DNA of 64,000 bases from Oceanisphaera pacifica (GCF_017498065.1 NZ_JAGDFX010000003.1:124001-188000); one strand, 5' to 3'. Shown: positions 26,021 through 36,219, numbered from the stretch's first letter. The notes: generated from the sequence alone by a model not told the origin. A program made the numbers and translations.

Positions 26021-28124
26021 CATGCAGCTGTTTGTTAAAAGGCGGTAGGGCTTGTAGTAGGGCGGGGCCGTAGCGTTTGCTGACTAAGCGTTTATCTAAT
26101 AACACAATGCGCCCGGTGTCGGTTTCGGTGCGCAGTAAACGGCCACAGGCCTGAATTAATTTACGCGACGCTTCGGGTAGGGCTAATTGCATAAAAGGAT
26201 TGCCACCACATAGGGTGATCCATTCAGCCATGGCTTCTTCAACCGGCGAGGTAGGCACGGCAAAGGGCAGTTTAGTAATAATCAGGTTGGTTAAATAATG
26301 GTTGGGCAAGTCTAAGCCTTCCGAGAAGCTGCCAGTACCAAATAAAATGCTGGGTTGTTTACCATCACATTTGTCTTTATGCAGCCGCAACAAGGCTTGG
26401 CGGCTGGCTTCTCCTTGTACTAACAGCGAATAGCCTTGGGCTCTAAGGCTGGCGGCGACGTGTTGCATTTGTCGGTACGACGAAAATAACACTAAGCTTG
26501 CCGCCTGATTTTTAAGCCAAATAGGAATTTGGGTGGTCAATAAGTCATTAAAGTCGGGGTGGCTTGGCTCACACGCCAGATCAGGAATAATCAGCTGGGC
26601 TTCAGCATAGTTAAACGGTGAGTTAAGGCGAATATAATGGCTGCCGTCGTCTTGGCGTAACCCCACCGCACGGCGAAAATAACCAAAATCATTCAGCGCC
26701 GTTAAGGTGGCCGACATCATCACCACGGCACTGGCCCGAGACCAACACCATTGCTCTAATAAGTGCCCCACTGCTAAGGGGGTGGCGCACAACATAATGT
26801 CTTGATGGTCTTTTTTATCGAGCGCTAGCCAGCGGGCAGGGGGCGTTTGTTTTGGGCCTGGGGCGCGCAGTAATAAGGTGGCGCCATCGCGAATTTGCTC
26901 CCCTTGCAGTTGTTGCTGGCTAATAATCGCCAAGGCAGCTTCAATGGCAGGGGCCTGAGACGGATTAAGCTTAAGCTGGTCTGCAAGCTGAGTGTTAATG
27001 GGCCCCAGTGCGCGGCAAAAGGTTTGGCTGTCTTCTTTTACTATGCTTAACCGCTCATCTAGCCCGCAGGGTAAGTCGCCGGTATTAAAGCGCAAACAGC
27101 CTTGCTCATCTGTGGTTAATTCTTGGCGTTGCAGCGCTGAAAATAGCGTTTGATAGACCTGAGTTAATGCCGGTATTAATTGGGCCGAGCTGTGTTGTAA
27201 GCGGCCAATGGCGCTTTGGCCGTCTACTCCCAATAAATCATTAAGCTTGCCTTGCCATTTATTAAACTGCTCTAAAGAGCGCCTAAGCTGGCGCAGGTTT
27301 AAGCGAATAGAGCCTTGTTCGCGAGCGACGGTCGCAATATGGTGGGCTTCATCCAAAATATATAAACATTGCTCGGGCTCGGGCAATACAATGCCGCCGC
27401 CCATGCTTAAATCGGCCAGCAAAAGCGCGTGATTCACCACTATTACATCGGCGTGTTCTAGCTCGGCACGGGCTTGATGAAACGGGCAGTGCTGGTGCCC
27501 CAGCATGGGCTGGCAACTGTGGCGCTCGGCTTGCAACTGCTGCCATAATGCCTGATCGATGGGGCTGGGCCAGCTGTCGCGATCGCCTTTCCAGCTTTGG
27601 TCTTGATAAGCTTGCCATAGCTCAGCAAGCTGAGTTTGCTGAGTGGCGGTTAACGGGGCGGATAAAGTGCTTTCAAATGATCCTACATCAAACATTTGGC
27701 CTTGCGATGTCCCCCCAGCAAGATCGGCCAAGCGCCGTGCGCAGCAATAACGGGCACGGCCTTTGGCTAACGCAAAGCGAAAGCTGGGCTTGCTGTAAGG
27801 CAAAAATAACGGCAAGTCTTTATCCACTAACTGCTCTTGCAGCGCCAAGGTGGCGGTTGAGATCACCACTTTTTTTTGATTGGCTTTTGCCCACGGAATA
27901 CCCGCTTGTAAATACGCCAACGACTTACCAATGCCGGTGCCGGCCTCGGCCACCAAAATGCGCCGTGCTTTATCATATTGGCCCAGCAAAACTTTGCCCA
28001 TTTCAGCCACTAGGTAATTTTGCTCGCGGCGAGGGATAAAGCCTGGCAAGTTTTTGCTTAGTCGGCGATAGTTTTCTTGTACTAAGGTTTGATAGTGATT
28101 GGCAGGCTGATGCTTGGTTGACAT
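25995..28124 (-). CDS. dinG: DinG-type ATP-dependent DNA helicase
   Basis: A 709-aa superfamily-2 XPD-like 5'-3' helicase. Walker A is AEAGTGIGKS (59-68), the DEAH box DEAHH is at 258-262, and the later motifs are SATLTALNDF, VLFSSYRQMQ, FGTGSFSEGLDL and IQACGRLLRT. Cysteines at 127, 128, 204 and 213 lie where the Fe-S domain of the family is expected. The length matches E. coli DinG (716), and motif wording is closer to DinG than to YoaA. No LexA box is visible upstream, unlike E. coli dinG. The last residues are encoded inside a dispersed repeat. Confidence 0.85.
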   Translation of the reverse strand: MSTKHQPANHYQTLVQENYRRLSKNLPGFIPRREQNYLVAEMGKVLLGQYDKARRILVAEAGTGIGKSLAYLQAGIPWAKANQKKVVISTATLALQEQLVDKDLPLFLPYSKPSFRFALAKGRARYCCARRLADLAGGTSQGQMFDVGSFESTLSAPLTATQQTQLAELWQAYQDQSWKGDRDSWPSPIDQALWQQLQAERHSCQPMLGHQHCPFHQARAELEHADVIVVNHALLLADLSMGGGIVLPEPEQCLYILDEAHHIATVAREQGSIRLNLRQLRRSLEQFNKWQGKLNDLLGVDGQSAIGRLQHSSAQLIPALTQVYQTLFSALQRQELTTDEQGCLRFNTGDLPCGLDERLSIVKEDSQTFCRALGPINTQLADQLKLNPSQAPAIEAALAIISQQQLQGEQIRDGATLLLRAPGPKQTPPARWLALDKKDHQDIMLCATPLAVGHLLEQWCWSRASAVVMMSATLTALNDFGYFRRAVGLRQDDGSHYIRLNSPFNYAEAQLIIPDLACEPSHPDFNDLLTTQIPIWLKNQAASLVLFSSYRQMQHVAASLRAQGYSLLVQGEASRQALLRLHKDKCDGKQPSILFGTGSFSEGLDLPNHYLTNLIITKLPFAVPTSPVEEAMAEWITLCGGNPFMQLALPEASRKLIQACGRLLRTETDTGRIVLLDKRLVSKRYGPALLQALPPFNKQLHGKTVKSEV

Positions 28125-28251
28125 TATATTGGCTTATTAGTTGAGCGTAGGGGCAAGCTTAAGTAAATACTTTGTTCATTATAGAGGAAGTGGCGCGCTA
28201 TTGTGAGTGCCGTTAATGGGCATGGCAAGCGTTGGCAATGTTTATATTATA

Positions 28252-28304
28252 TGTTAGCTAACACTTATATTGCATTTATATGACCATTTATATGACAGTG
28301 TTAG
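28252..28304. promoter_or_regulatory. palindrome and repeat cluster upstream of the porin
   Basis: The 382-base gap before the porin holds a 12-bp palindrome TGTTAGCTAACA (28252-28263). An 8-bp inverted pair, CTAACACT (28258-28265) and AGTGTTAG (28297-28304), encloses a perfect 12-bp tandem duplication of CATTTATATGAC (28273-28296). A further CTAACA stands at 28451. Repeated TGTTAG half-sites suggest a regulator binding zone for porin expression, but the factor is unknown. Confidence 0.5.
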
Positions 28305-28506
28305 TCGCAAAATTATTGTGGCTGCGTTTTTAAGCTGTTGAGCTCAATTTTATTGCGCCAGAGTCTAATTGTCATAAAAAGTTCCTGTTATTTTGTTGCA
28401 AGCAAAAAATAGCGGTGCTAATGTGTTTAGCATAGTAACGCTTGGCGTTGCTAACACAGGGAAAAACAAAGACTTAGTGTTTAACTACAGTAGGCATATA
28501 AAAATC

Positions 28507-29544
28507 ATGAAAAAAACAATTTTAGCTCTAACTATTCCTGCATTGTTTGCAACGTCTGCAAGCGCAGTTGAAATTTACTCAGCCGAAGACGGCTCAAAAG
28601 TTGATCTATACGGTCGCCTGCAGTACCACGCAGGTGGTTTAGGTTATCAAGGTGGTGGTGAGCGCCAAAACTTTGGTGGCGAAGGTCAAATTCGTGCTGG
28701 TATTAACTTTAACCAAGTACTAAACCAAGATATCTCGTTAATTGGTAAGTACGAAGCCAACTTTGATGCAGAAAGCAAAACTAATAGTGTTGGAAATGGT
28801 AAAAATAATGCTAATAACGAAATCGATACTCGTTACGCTTGGTTAGGTTTTAGCTTTCAAGACACCACTACCCTTACTTTTGGTAAAAGTGAAGCGCCGC
28901 GTGCCCAGTTAACTGACCTAACTGACACCTTAGATATCTTCGGTGCAAATGTTACACGTGCGGGTGGTTTTAACCGTGTTGATGACCAAATTCGTGTATC
29001 TTATGCGGCCAACGGTTTAGATTTGCGCGGTGCTTATGCTTTTAACGATGATCGTAAGCAAGATCAAAGTATATTTAATAACGATATAGACGACACTCGT
29101 TGGGGCGTTTCAGCAGGTTATACATTACCAATTAACTTAGGTTTTGTAGCTTCTTATAACCAAGAAGATAACGACTATGTTACTGCTGGTAGCACAGACA
29201 AAACCAAAGAGTGGGGCTTAGGCGCACACTATAGCATCGATGGTTTTTACTTTGCCGGCCTATACGGTCAGATTGATGAGAAAAATACCGGACTTGCTGA
29301 CGATGATGGCGCTAAGTTCTGGGAGCTTCAAGCTTCTTACAATGTAGAGGAGTGGACTTTAATTGCTAACTACGCAAATGCTAAAGGTCGTAAGGCGTCA
29401 TCAGGTGATAAGCTAGTTGACGAATATACTTTAGCCGCTCGTTATGCATTCACGCCTAAGACTAAAATTTATGCTGAATACGTAATCAACGAAATCTCAG
29501 ATGAAGACGATCTGTACGGTGTTGGTATTCAGTACAACTTCTAA
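28507..29544 (+). CDS. outer-membrane porin (gram-negative OmpC/OmpU type)
   Basis: A 345-aa trimeric-porin-type protein. Residues 1-20 are a signal peptide (KKTILALTIPALFATSASA). The mature part begins VEIYSAEDGSKVDLYGRLQYHAGG and ends with an aromatic beta-strand, YGVGIQYNF, with the C-terminal Phe needed for Bam insertion. About 16 alternating beta-strands can be traced. Codon use is skewed to highly expressed style (many GGT, GTT, AAC, TAC). ATG 28507 fits the signal peptide; the frame opens 38 codons earlier without meaning. A strong terminator follows. Confidence 0.93.
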   Translation: MKKTILALTIPALFATSASAVEIYSAEDGSKVDLYGRLQYHAGGLGYQGGGERQNFGGEGQIRAGINFNQVLNQDISLIGKYEANFDAESKTNSVGNGKNNANNEIDTRYAWLGFSFQDTTTLTFGKSEAPRAQLTDLTDTLDIFGANVTRAGGFNRVDDQIRVSYAANGLDLRGAYAFNDDRKQDQSIFNNDIDDTRWGVSAGYTLPINLGFVASYNQEDNDYVTAGSTDKTKEWGLGAHYSIDGFYFAGLYGQIDEKNTGLADDDGAKFWELQASYNVEEWTLIANYANAKGRKASSGDKLVDEYTLAARYAFTPKTKIYAEYVINEISDEDDLYGVGIQYNF

Positions 29545-29583
29545 GCGAGTTTAAGCGAGGCTTAAAACTAACTTAAGAAGCAT

Positions 29584-29609
29584 AAAGCCGGCGCAAGCCG
29601 GCTTTTTTT
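29584..29609 (+). terminator. rho-independent terminator of the porin gene
   Basis: AAAGCCGGC-GCAA-GCCGGCTTT hairpin (29584-29605) followed by T residues to 29609. It lies 40 bases after the porin stop and is a textbook intrinsic terminator. Confidence 0.93.
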
Positions 29610-29649
29610 ATTGGTGAAACAAGCGCCCAAGCTGCATTCCTGCGCAGAA

Positions 29650-29835
29650 CATGGGAGCGAGAAAAGCTGGGGTTGGGGATTAGGGACTCGTGATTAGAAC
29701 ACAGTTGACCTGTCAGTGACTATTCCCTGTTCACCCATCACTCACCACTCATCACTTTTTTCGCTCTTACCAATAAAAATTCCTTTCAGATCTGATCTCT
29801 ATTTTTCCGTGTTCTTCCGTGTATTCCGTGGCAAA
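29650..29835. repeat. dispersed repeat tail between porin and dusC
   Basis: The 402-base gap holds no gene. A GATTAGGGACTCGTGATTAG to CACTCATCAC segment (about 29675-29757) resembles 56790-56860. At 29777-29833 lies the reverse complement of a CCACGGAATACACGGAAGAA unit that is nearly identical over about 55 bases to 35515-35570 and related to 45165-45304. Confidence 0.7.
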
Positions 29836-29946
29836 GCGCCTTTAGGTTTATCTTTCTTGGCGCTAGAAGCCGGGCGCTGGGCGCTTTTTTTCATTCCCGC
29901 TGTTACAATCTTACCCTCTACTTTTTAGCGACAGCCCTACAACACT

Positions 29947-30876
29947 ATGCGTTTAATTTTGGCCCCCATGGAGGGGGTGTTAGATCACTTAATGCGAGAC
30001 TTACTGACCCGCATTAACCCCTTCGACTTATGTGTGACCGAATTTGTGCGCGTGGTTGATATGCGCCTGCCACCCAGAGTTTTTTATCGCTTGTGTCCCG
30101 AGTTGCATCAAGGCTGCCAAACACCTGCTGGTACGCCGGTACGTATTCAATTATTAGGGCAAGAGCCAGACTGGCTGGCAGAAAATGCCGATCAGGCCTG
30201 CTTACTAGGCGCACAAGGTATTGATCTTAACTTTGGCTGCCCGGCTAAAACTGTCAATAAAAGCCGGGGCGGTGCCGCTTTATTAGCCGACAGTGAACTG
30301 CTTTATCAAATTGCCAAAGCGGTACGAGCGGCCGTGCCTGCGCATTTACCGGTTAGCGCTAAAATTCGTTTAGGCCTAGAAGACAGAGATTCTTACTTAG
30401 AAAACAGCCAAGCACTGGCAGCGGGCGGCATTAGCGAGTTAGCCGTGCATGCCCGCAGTAAGCAAGATGGCTATCGCCCGCCGGCATATTGGCCTTTGGT
30501 GGCAGATATTCGCCAAGCATTGTCGATTCCGGTGATCATTAATGGGGAAATTTGGAATGCCCAGCAGGCATTAGCGGCGCAAGCACAAAGCCAGTGTTGC
30601 GATGTAATGCTAGGCCGAGGTGCGCTGGCACTGCCCAATTTAGCCGCCACCATTAAACACCATGCCCCCACCATGAGCTGGTCACAAGTAGTGGCCTTGT
30701 TATTAGATTATTCGGCATTAGAAGTAGAAGGCGATAAAGGCGTGTATTACCCTAATCGCATTAAGCAGTGGTTGCGGTATTTAAAAGAACAATACCCCCA
30801 AGCAGCTTCTTTATTTACACAGGTGCGCACGCTTAAACATACCGACGACATTCGTCGTACTCTTATCGCTCTTTGA
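29947..30876 (+). CDS. dusC: tRNA-dihydrouridine(16) synthase DusC
   Basis: A 309-aa flavoenzyme reducing U16 of tRNAs to dihydrouridine with NADPH. It starts MRLILAPMEGVLD. Catalytic Cys98 is in LNFGCPAKTVNKSRGGAALL, at the same number as in E. coli DusC, and VSAKIRLG and VHARSKQDGYRPPAYW complete the FMN-barrel signatures. Length and the RPPAYW motif fit DusC rather than DusA or DusB. Confidence 0.93.
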   Translation: MRLILAPMEGVLDHLMRDLLTRINPFDLCVTEFVRVVDMRLPPRVFYRLCPELHQGCQTPAGTPVRIQLLGQEPDWLAENADQACLLGAQGIDLNFGCPAKTVNKSRGGAALLADSELLYQIAKAVRAAVPAHLPVSAKIRLGLEDRDSYLENSQALAAGGISELAVHARSKQDGYRPPAYWPLVADIRQALSIPVIINGEIWNAQQALAAQAQSQCCDVMLGRGALALPNLAATIKHHAPTMSWSQVVALLLDYSALEVEGDKGVYYPNRIKQWLRYLKEQYPQAASLFTQVRTLKHTDDIRRTLIAL

Positions 30877-30945
30877 TTTGCGTCATAATGTGATGCCCAC
30901 GCTCACCGTATACTGCTGAGTATATTCAGTTTTTGGGAACGCATT

Positions 30946-31314
30946 ATGAGCCATACACCCGAGTCTCAATTAACAGAGCGCCTACACACAGAAGCTAAAG
31001 TTCGCCAAGGGGCCTTTTTGCAGGCCCTTGCTGCGCTAGATGCCCCCCTTGCCCTCACCTTTGAGCAAATTGGCGCAGATGAATGGGCGGATCATCCCGC
31101 TTTATTAGCCTGGCCACAGTTACAATCTTATATTATAAAACTTAAGCAGGTAGATGCGGCTTTGTGCCAACAGCAGCTAGGGTTATATGGCCTGTGCAGT
31201 GATTGTGAGGCCGACATTAGTCGCGAGCAATTATATCAAGACCCTTGTCGGCAACGTTGCAGTCACTGTCACGCTAAACACCTTAATAGCCAACAAGCGA
31301 GCTGGGCACTTTAA
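30946..31314 (+). CDS. DksA/TraR-type C4 zinc-finger protein
   Basis: A 122-aa protein with a helical N-terminal part and a C-terminal zinc finger. Cys84 and Cys87 (LCSDCEADI) and Cys105 and Cys108 (CSHCH) have the C-x2-C-x17-C-x2-C spacing of the DksA/TraR family. It lacks the long coiled coil with the DxxDxA tip of DksA itself, so it is a DksA-like protein that may touch the RNA polymerase secondary channel; the exact role is unknown. It lies 69 bases after dusC. Confidence 0.8.
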   Translation: MSHTPESQLTERLHTEAKVRQGAFLQALAALDAPLALTFEQIGADEWADHPALLAWPQLQSYIIKLKQVDAALCQQQLGLYGLCSDCEADISREQLYQDPCRQRCSHCHAKHLNSQQASWAL

Positions 31315-31569
31315 CGTTACAAAAGAGTATGCAGCACTAAGCCCGTCTTAAAGCTTGGCGAGGGGCGGCGGGTGAGTCGACCGACTTTAGATTACCTACC
31401 TCACAGATTTTAGATTTATCTGCGACTTCTTGGTGTGCTTTATGTATCTTGTATTATGCCTGTTGCAAAAAGGCTGTTTCGATTTAGCATCTGTTTTTCC
31501 TTTCTTTATAAACGTTTATTTTTATACCTGATGGAGCACTAAAATCTAGGCTCTTATTTAGGAGTCATC

Positions 31570-32751
31570 ATGATTGAGCTAAAAACCCGCCTTTGGTGGC
31601 GTGCAACCTTGGCCTTAGGGTTAGGCTCTATGCTGGTATTTATTAATTTATATATTGCCCAGCCTCTGCTGCCTTTATTAGCACAAGACTTTAATGTGTC
31701 GGCACTGTCGATTAGTTGGGTGCTGTCTATTTCTACTTTAGGTTTGGCCATGGGCCTATTGTTTTGGGCAAGGGTTGCAGATAAGCGAGGGCGTAAGTCC
31801 ATTATGTTGGGCTGCTTATTGGCCGCCTTACTCTTAGGCTTGGTTATTTCACAGCTGAATGATTTTAGTAGTTTATTGATTGCCCGAGGCTTACAAGGTT
31901 TCTTTTTAGCCGGCTTGCCTGCCACTGCGGTGGCTTATATGGGGGAGGAGTTTACACCTAAAGCGCTTGTTACCAGTATTGGTGTTTATATTGCGGCTAA
32001 TTCATTAGGTGGCATAGCAGGTAGGGTGCTAGGCGGTTTATTGGCTCAGTGGGGCGGTTGGCAAAATAGTTTTATGATATTGGCGGCCATCAGTTTATTA
32101 CTGTGGATCCCATTATTAAAATGGCTGCCCGCATCACAACATTTTGCGCCTGCTAATAAAGGCCAAGGGGGAACGGCACTAGTTAGCCATATTAAAAACC
32201 CGCTGTTGTGGCCCATTTATTTAGTGGGTGGGCTCAACTTTATGGTGTTTTTAAATCAATACACTTATGTGGCTTTTTATTTTTCGGCTCCGCCCATTCA
32301 AATGGCACCCGCAGCCTTAGGGTTATTATTTTTAACCTATTTGACGGGGACTTTTGCTTCAAGCGTGAGTGGTTATTTGGTTAACCGTTTTGGTTTATGT
32401 CAGACTTTGTTAGCCGCCATTATATTAATGGCTATCGGCAATGTGGGATTAATGACGGGTAAGCTGTCGATCATTTTATTGACCTTACTTGTTGATAGTT
32501 TTGCATTCTTTTTAGCCCATGCTTGCGCCAGTAGTTGGGTAGGGCGCAGCGTGCAACATCACAGAGCCTTGGCTTCGTCACTGTACTTGGTTTTTTACTA
32601 TTTAGGTGCCAGCTTAGGCGGTTTGTATCTGTACCCCTTTTGGGAGCAAGGCCGCTTAGCCGGTGTGGCTGTAGGCATGTGGTTGGTATTGTTTATTACC
32701 GCAGGCTTAACGCTGCTTGTTAAAAGGCGCAGTGCCGAGCACCCAGCTTAA
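31570..32751 (+). CDS. MFS transporter (YnfM-like)
   Basis: A 393-aa inner-membrane carrier with twelve helices. The loop 2-3 motif WARVADKRGRKSIML (MFS motif A) and the N-terminal NLYIAQPLLPLLAQDFNVSALSISWVLSISTLGLA resemble E. coli YnfM and other arabinose/drug efflux-like MFS members. The substrate is unknown. A GGAG site precedes the ATG. The 255-base upstream gap (31315-31569) has no recognisable site. Confidence 0.85.
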   Translation: MIELKTRLWWRATLALGLGSMLVFINLYIAQPLLPLLAQDFNVSALSISWVLSISTLGLAMGLLFWARVADKRGRKSIMLGCLLAALLLGLVISQLNDFSSLLIARGLQGFFLAGLPATAVAYMGEEFTPKALVTSIGVYIAANSLGGIAGRVLGGLLAQWGGWQNSFMILAAISLLLWIPLLKWLPASQHFAPANKGQGGTALVSHIKNPLLWPIYLVGGLNFMVFLNQYTYVAFYFSAPPIQMAPAALGLLFLTYLTGTFASSVSGYLVNRFGLCQTLLAAIILMAIGNVGLMTGKLSIILLTLLVDSFAFFLAHACASSWVGRSVQHHRALASSLYLVFYYLGASLGGLYLYPFWEQGRLAGVAVGMWLVLFITAGLTLLVKRRSAEHPA

Positions 32752-32766
32752 AAACAACCCCAATAC

Positions 32767-32950
32767 TTGGGTCATTGCGAACGTCGCTGCGCTCCTCGCA
32801 ATGACGGCCAAAGTGGTAAAACGGACGGACTAAGATAAACCAGTAAGGAGTGAGGGAGCTAGGTAAGAGCCAATACCAAACTTTGTAGTCTTGCGAAGCA
32901 AGAGGGTTGTTCTTGTCCCCCTTACCCCTCACTCCTCATCGTTTTTACGT
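32767..32950. repeat. composite intergenic repeat, second copy
   Basis: It starts with a hairpin whose ends are GTCATTGCGA (32771-32780) and TCGCAATGAC (32796-32805). It then follows the same order of segments as 25881-26020: GGCCAAAG, ACGGACGGACTAA, AGTAAGGAGTGAGGG, TTTGTAGTCTTGCGAAGC and CCCTTACCCCTCACTCCT. It lies between the convergent MFS and yecM genes and could fold into a long imperfect stem. Confidence 0.75.
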
Positions 32951-32972
32951 ACAGCCGCCAGTTCCTAAGCTT

Positions 32973-33518
32973 TTATTCAAAGTAATTTTCGGGTACGGGG
33001 ATCACTTGTTTGTTGGCGATTTCTAGCGCTATGATGTCTGCCAAGCTTTGACAATGAAACTTCACCTGATAGCGACCTAAAGCCAAGCTTAGCTCGGGGG
33101 CCTCGCTGTGTAGGGCATCGCGCTTGAAGGGCACCCAAGGGTAATCTTGTAATAGCTGTTGTAGGCTCGCGACCACAATTTCGCCGTGCTCTAAGCCGTG
33201 AGTGTGCTGTTTGCCCATTTTAGGGGCGGCGAGCTCAAGGCAGGGAATAGGGCCAAAGGCACTGGGCAAGGGGTGATGCAGCTTAAAGGTAATAATAGGG
33301 CGCTGGCCTATCATGCCTTCAACCAATACATCACCACATTGCGCGAGTGTGTCACGCAACATTAGGTATTCATTATTATCTTGTGCGCGATAGCATAGGT
33401 GATCCATGGCGCCTATGCTGGGGGACAAGCCATGTTCGAGCATGCCTTGTTCTAGCTCCCCTAAAAAGTTAGGAATATTATCCAGTACTGAATATAAAGC
33501 GGGCACAGCGGTTACCAT
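32973..33518 (-). CDS. yecM: YecM family VOC-fold protein
   Basis: A 181-aa protein of the YecM family, which has a glyoxalase/VOC fold and conserved metal-ligand-like residues: MDHLCYRAQDNNEY near residue 40, ITFKLHHPL near 77 and CLELAAPKMGKQHTHGLEHGEIV around 92-115. The reaction is unknown. The start overlaps by 7 bases the end of the upstream coiled-coil protein, so the two are in one operon. Confidence 0.85.
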   Translation of the reverse strand: MVTAVPALYSVLDNIPNFLGELEQGMLEHGLSPSIGAMDHLCYRAQDNNEYLMLRDTLAQCGDVLVEGMIGQRPIITFKLHHPLPSAFGPIPCLELAAPKMGKQHTHGLEHGEIVVASLQQLLQDYPWVPFKRDALHSEAPELSLALGRYQVKFHCQSLADIIALEIANKQVIPVPENYFE

Positions 33519-34273
33519 TTTCGTTTGGGCTCAAATAATAAGTCGAGTTCAGATTTTTCTTCTTCCGCCCGGGCTTGCTGTTCTTGCAGCTCTTTTTTCT
33601 GAGTGGAAGTCAGATCGCTTAGGCGCTGTTGTAAGTTGCTTTCTATCCCTTTTAGTTGATCGTCTTTATCTGGTATTTTATCCAGTACCGAGAGTCCTTT
33701 TTTAAGCAGCTGCTGCGCGGTATTGACGTCTTTATTGCCGATTGCGGTGCGTGCCCGTTTAGCCAAATTAACTAAATTAATTTTTAAGCGTATTAACTCA
33801 AGACGACGGTCTTCTTGTACAAAAGTCTGGTTACCCAGCTTGCCCTTATTATGCTCAATGCGTAGCACGGTACGCAGCCGCTTCACCACTTGTAGCATGT
33901 GCAGTGCTTGTTGATCTGACTCAGGGGGCTTTAACCCCGGCTGATCCAGAGTGTAATTATCTTTTACATGTTGTATTTGCTGCTGAATATTAACGAGGCG
34001 CGTTTTTATTTGCTCGTTATTGGGATCTTGCTGCTGCATGGCTTTTAAACTGTGCAAAATGCGGCTGTATAGGCTAACGACTAAAGCTTTACTAAACGGC
34101 AGTTGGCTGGCATTAAGCAAAAGCTCGTCTGTTTCGTTAATAATATTTTTATGTCTTAGCAGTTGGGTGCGTTTTTCTGCTTCTTGCTTTTGCAAATATT
34201 GCTGCAAAATATTGTAAATAATGATCAGAAAAAGCAGTGCGCCTATGGCTATGAGGATCAGTGTCAACATCAT
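33512..34273 (-). CDS. membrane-anchored coiled-coil protein, unknown function
   Basis: A 253-aa protein with one N-terminal transmembrane helix (residues 2-22, LTLILIAIGALLFLIIIYNIL) followed by a long charged helical region to the end. Landmarks are NETDELLLNASQLPFSKALVVSLYSRILHSLKAM near 46-80 and a Glu/Lys/Arg-rich C-terminus. I remember similar proteins in Vibrio and Shewanella but no function. Topology suggests a cytoplasmic coiled coil anchored to the inner membrane. It is translationally coupled with yecM. Confidence 0.7.
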   Translation of the reverse strand: MMLTLILIAIGALLFLIIIYNILQQYLQKQEAEKRTQLLRHKNIINETDELLLNASQLPFSKALVVSLYSRILHSLKAMQQQDPNNEQIKTRLVNIQQQIQHVKDNYTLDQPGLKPPESDQQALHMLQVVKRLRTVLRIEHNKGKLGNQTFVQEDRRLELIRLKINLVNLAKRARTAIGNKDVNTAQQLLKKGLSVLDKIPDKDDQLKGIESNLQQRLSDLTSTQKKELQEQQARAEEEKSELDLLFEPKRKW

Positions 34274-34470
34274 ATTGTGGCGGCTCAGTTAGGGTGAAAG
34301 AGAAAAATAAATGGTACCCCAGTCCTGGGGTTTTGGCTAATTTACTGAGACAAGCTTGGGATGAGTCATTGAGATTTTAGTTATTTTGATATAACTTATA
34401 GTTATTAATGACTCAGCTAAGTATGTGTTTGTCGTATTTGACAATATACCACATATTATCACCACCTTAA

Positions 34471-35457
<987 letters not shown>

Positions 35458-35460
35458 CCC

Positions 35461-35635
35461 TGCGGCCTGCGGTAAGCCGTCAGCTTTCAGTTAAGGTCAA
35501 AGACTAAGACTTTTTGCCACGGAATACACGGAAGAACACGGAAAAATAGTGATTAGATCTGAAAAGGATTATTTATAGCAAGGGCTAGCCCCTTTGGGGA
35601 GCGGTAAGCCATCAGCTTTAAGCTTTCAGTTAAAC
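35461..35635. repeat. dispersed repeats after cysB
   Basis: No gene. It contains a CCACGGAATACACGGAAGAA unit (35515-35570, the inverted match of 29777-29833) between GGTAAGCCGTCAGCTTTCAG and GGTAAGCCATCAGCTTTAAG words. The latter recur at 2870 and 45110 as degenerate copies. Confidence 0.65.
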
Positions 35636-35671
35636 AAAAAGACCGAGCCATCTCTATGGCTCGGTCTTTTT
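35636..35671. terminator. bidirectional terminator between cysB and gloA
   Basis: A perfect 16-bp inverted repeat: AAAAAGACCGAGCCAT (35636-35651) and ATGGCTCGGTCTTTTT (35656-35671), loop CTCT. T tracts occur on either strand, so it can end both cysB (plus) and gloA (minus) transcripts. Confidence 0.93.
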
Positions 35672-35730
35672 ACGCATAGGGTTTAGTGTTTAACTGACCG
35701 CTGATAGCTTATGGCTGCAAGCTTGAGACG

Positions 35731-36138
35731 TTATTCTCCCAATCCTTTGCCGGCATCTTCTTTGGCGATCAGTTCAATTTTATAGCCGTCTGGATCTTCA
35801 ACAAAAGCGATGACAGTGGTGCCGCCTTTTACGGGGCCAGGCTCACGCACCACTTTACCACCGGCGATGCGAATATGCTCACACATGGCATAAATATCGT
35901 CAGCTTCAATGGCGATGTGACCATAGGCGGTGCCCTGATCGTAGCTGTCTGTGTCCCAGTTATAGGTTAGCTCTAATACGGCCTCGTCTTCTTCTTTGCC
36001 ATACCCCACAAAGGCTAACGTATATTTATACTCAGGGTTTTCGCTGCTGCGCAGCAGCTTCATACCCATTACATCTGTATAAAAGGCGATGGATCTATCA
36101 AGATGACCCACGCGTAGCATAGTGTGCAAAATGCGCAT
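35731..36138 (-). CDS. gloA: lactoylglutathione lyase (glyoxalase I)
   Basis: A 135-aa VOC-fold enzyme that converts the methylglyoxal-glutathione adduct to S-lactoylglutathione. All four metal ligands match E. coli numbering: His5 (ILHTMLRV), Glu56 (VLELTYN), His74 (YGHIAIE) and Glu122 (KIELIA), suggesting the nickel-type enzyme. ATG 36138 gives the canonical [11 protein letters not shown] start; the frame opening at 36216 runs through a repeat and is not used. Confidence 0.96.
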   Translation of the reverse strand: MRILHTMLRVGHLDRSIAFYTDVMGMKLLRSSENPEYKYTLAFVGYGKEEDEAVLELTYNWDTDSYDQGTAYGHIAIEADDIYAMCEHIRIAGGKVVREPGPVKGGTTVIAFVEDPDGYKIELIAKEDAGKGLGE

Positions 36139-36165
36139 TGTTATACTCCTCAAGCTGTAAGTTAT

Positions 36166-36219
36166 AAAAAGGGTCGGAGTCAATTTATCATACTGAGTTA
36201 AATGACTCCGACCCATTTT
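36166..36219. repeat. GGTCGGAGTCA hairpin element
   Basis: AAAAAGGGTCGGAGTCA...TGACTCCGACCCATTTT with an inner TTTATCATACTGAGTTAAA part; one mismatch in the stem (CAATTT against CATTT). It lies just upstream of gloA and 77 bases from a sister copy at 36296-36350. Confidence 0.85.

Noticed and set aside
34391-34405. ATAAC-N5-GTTAT as a defined CysB operator
   Set aside because: The short inverted repeat is in the right place, but the known CysB sites are too loose to assign it; only mentioned in the cysB entry.
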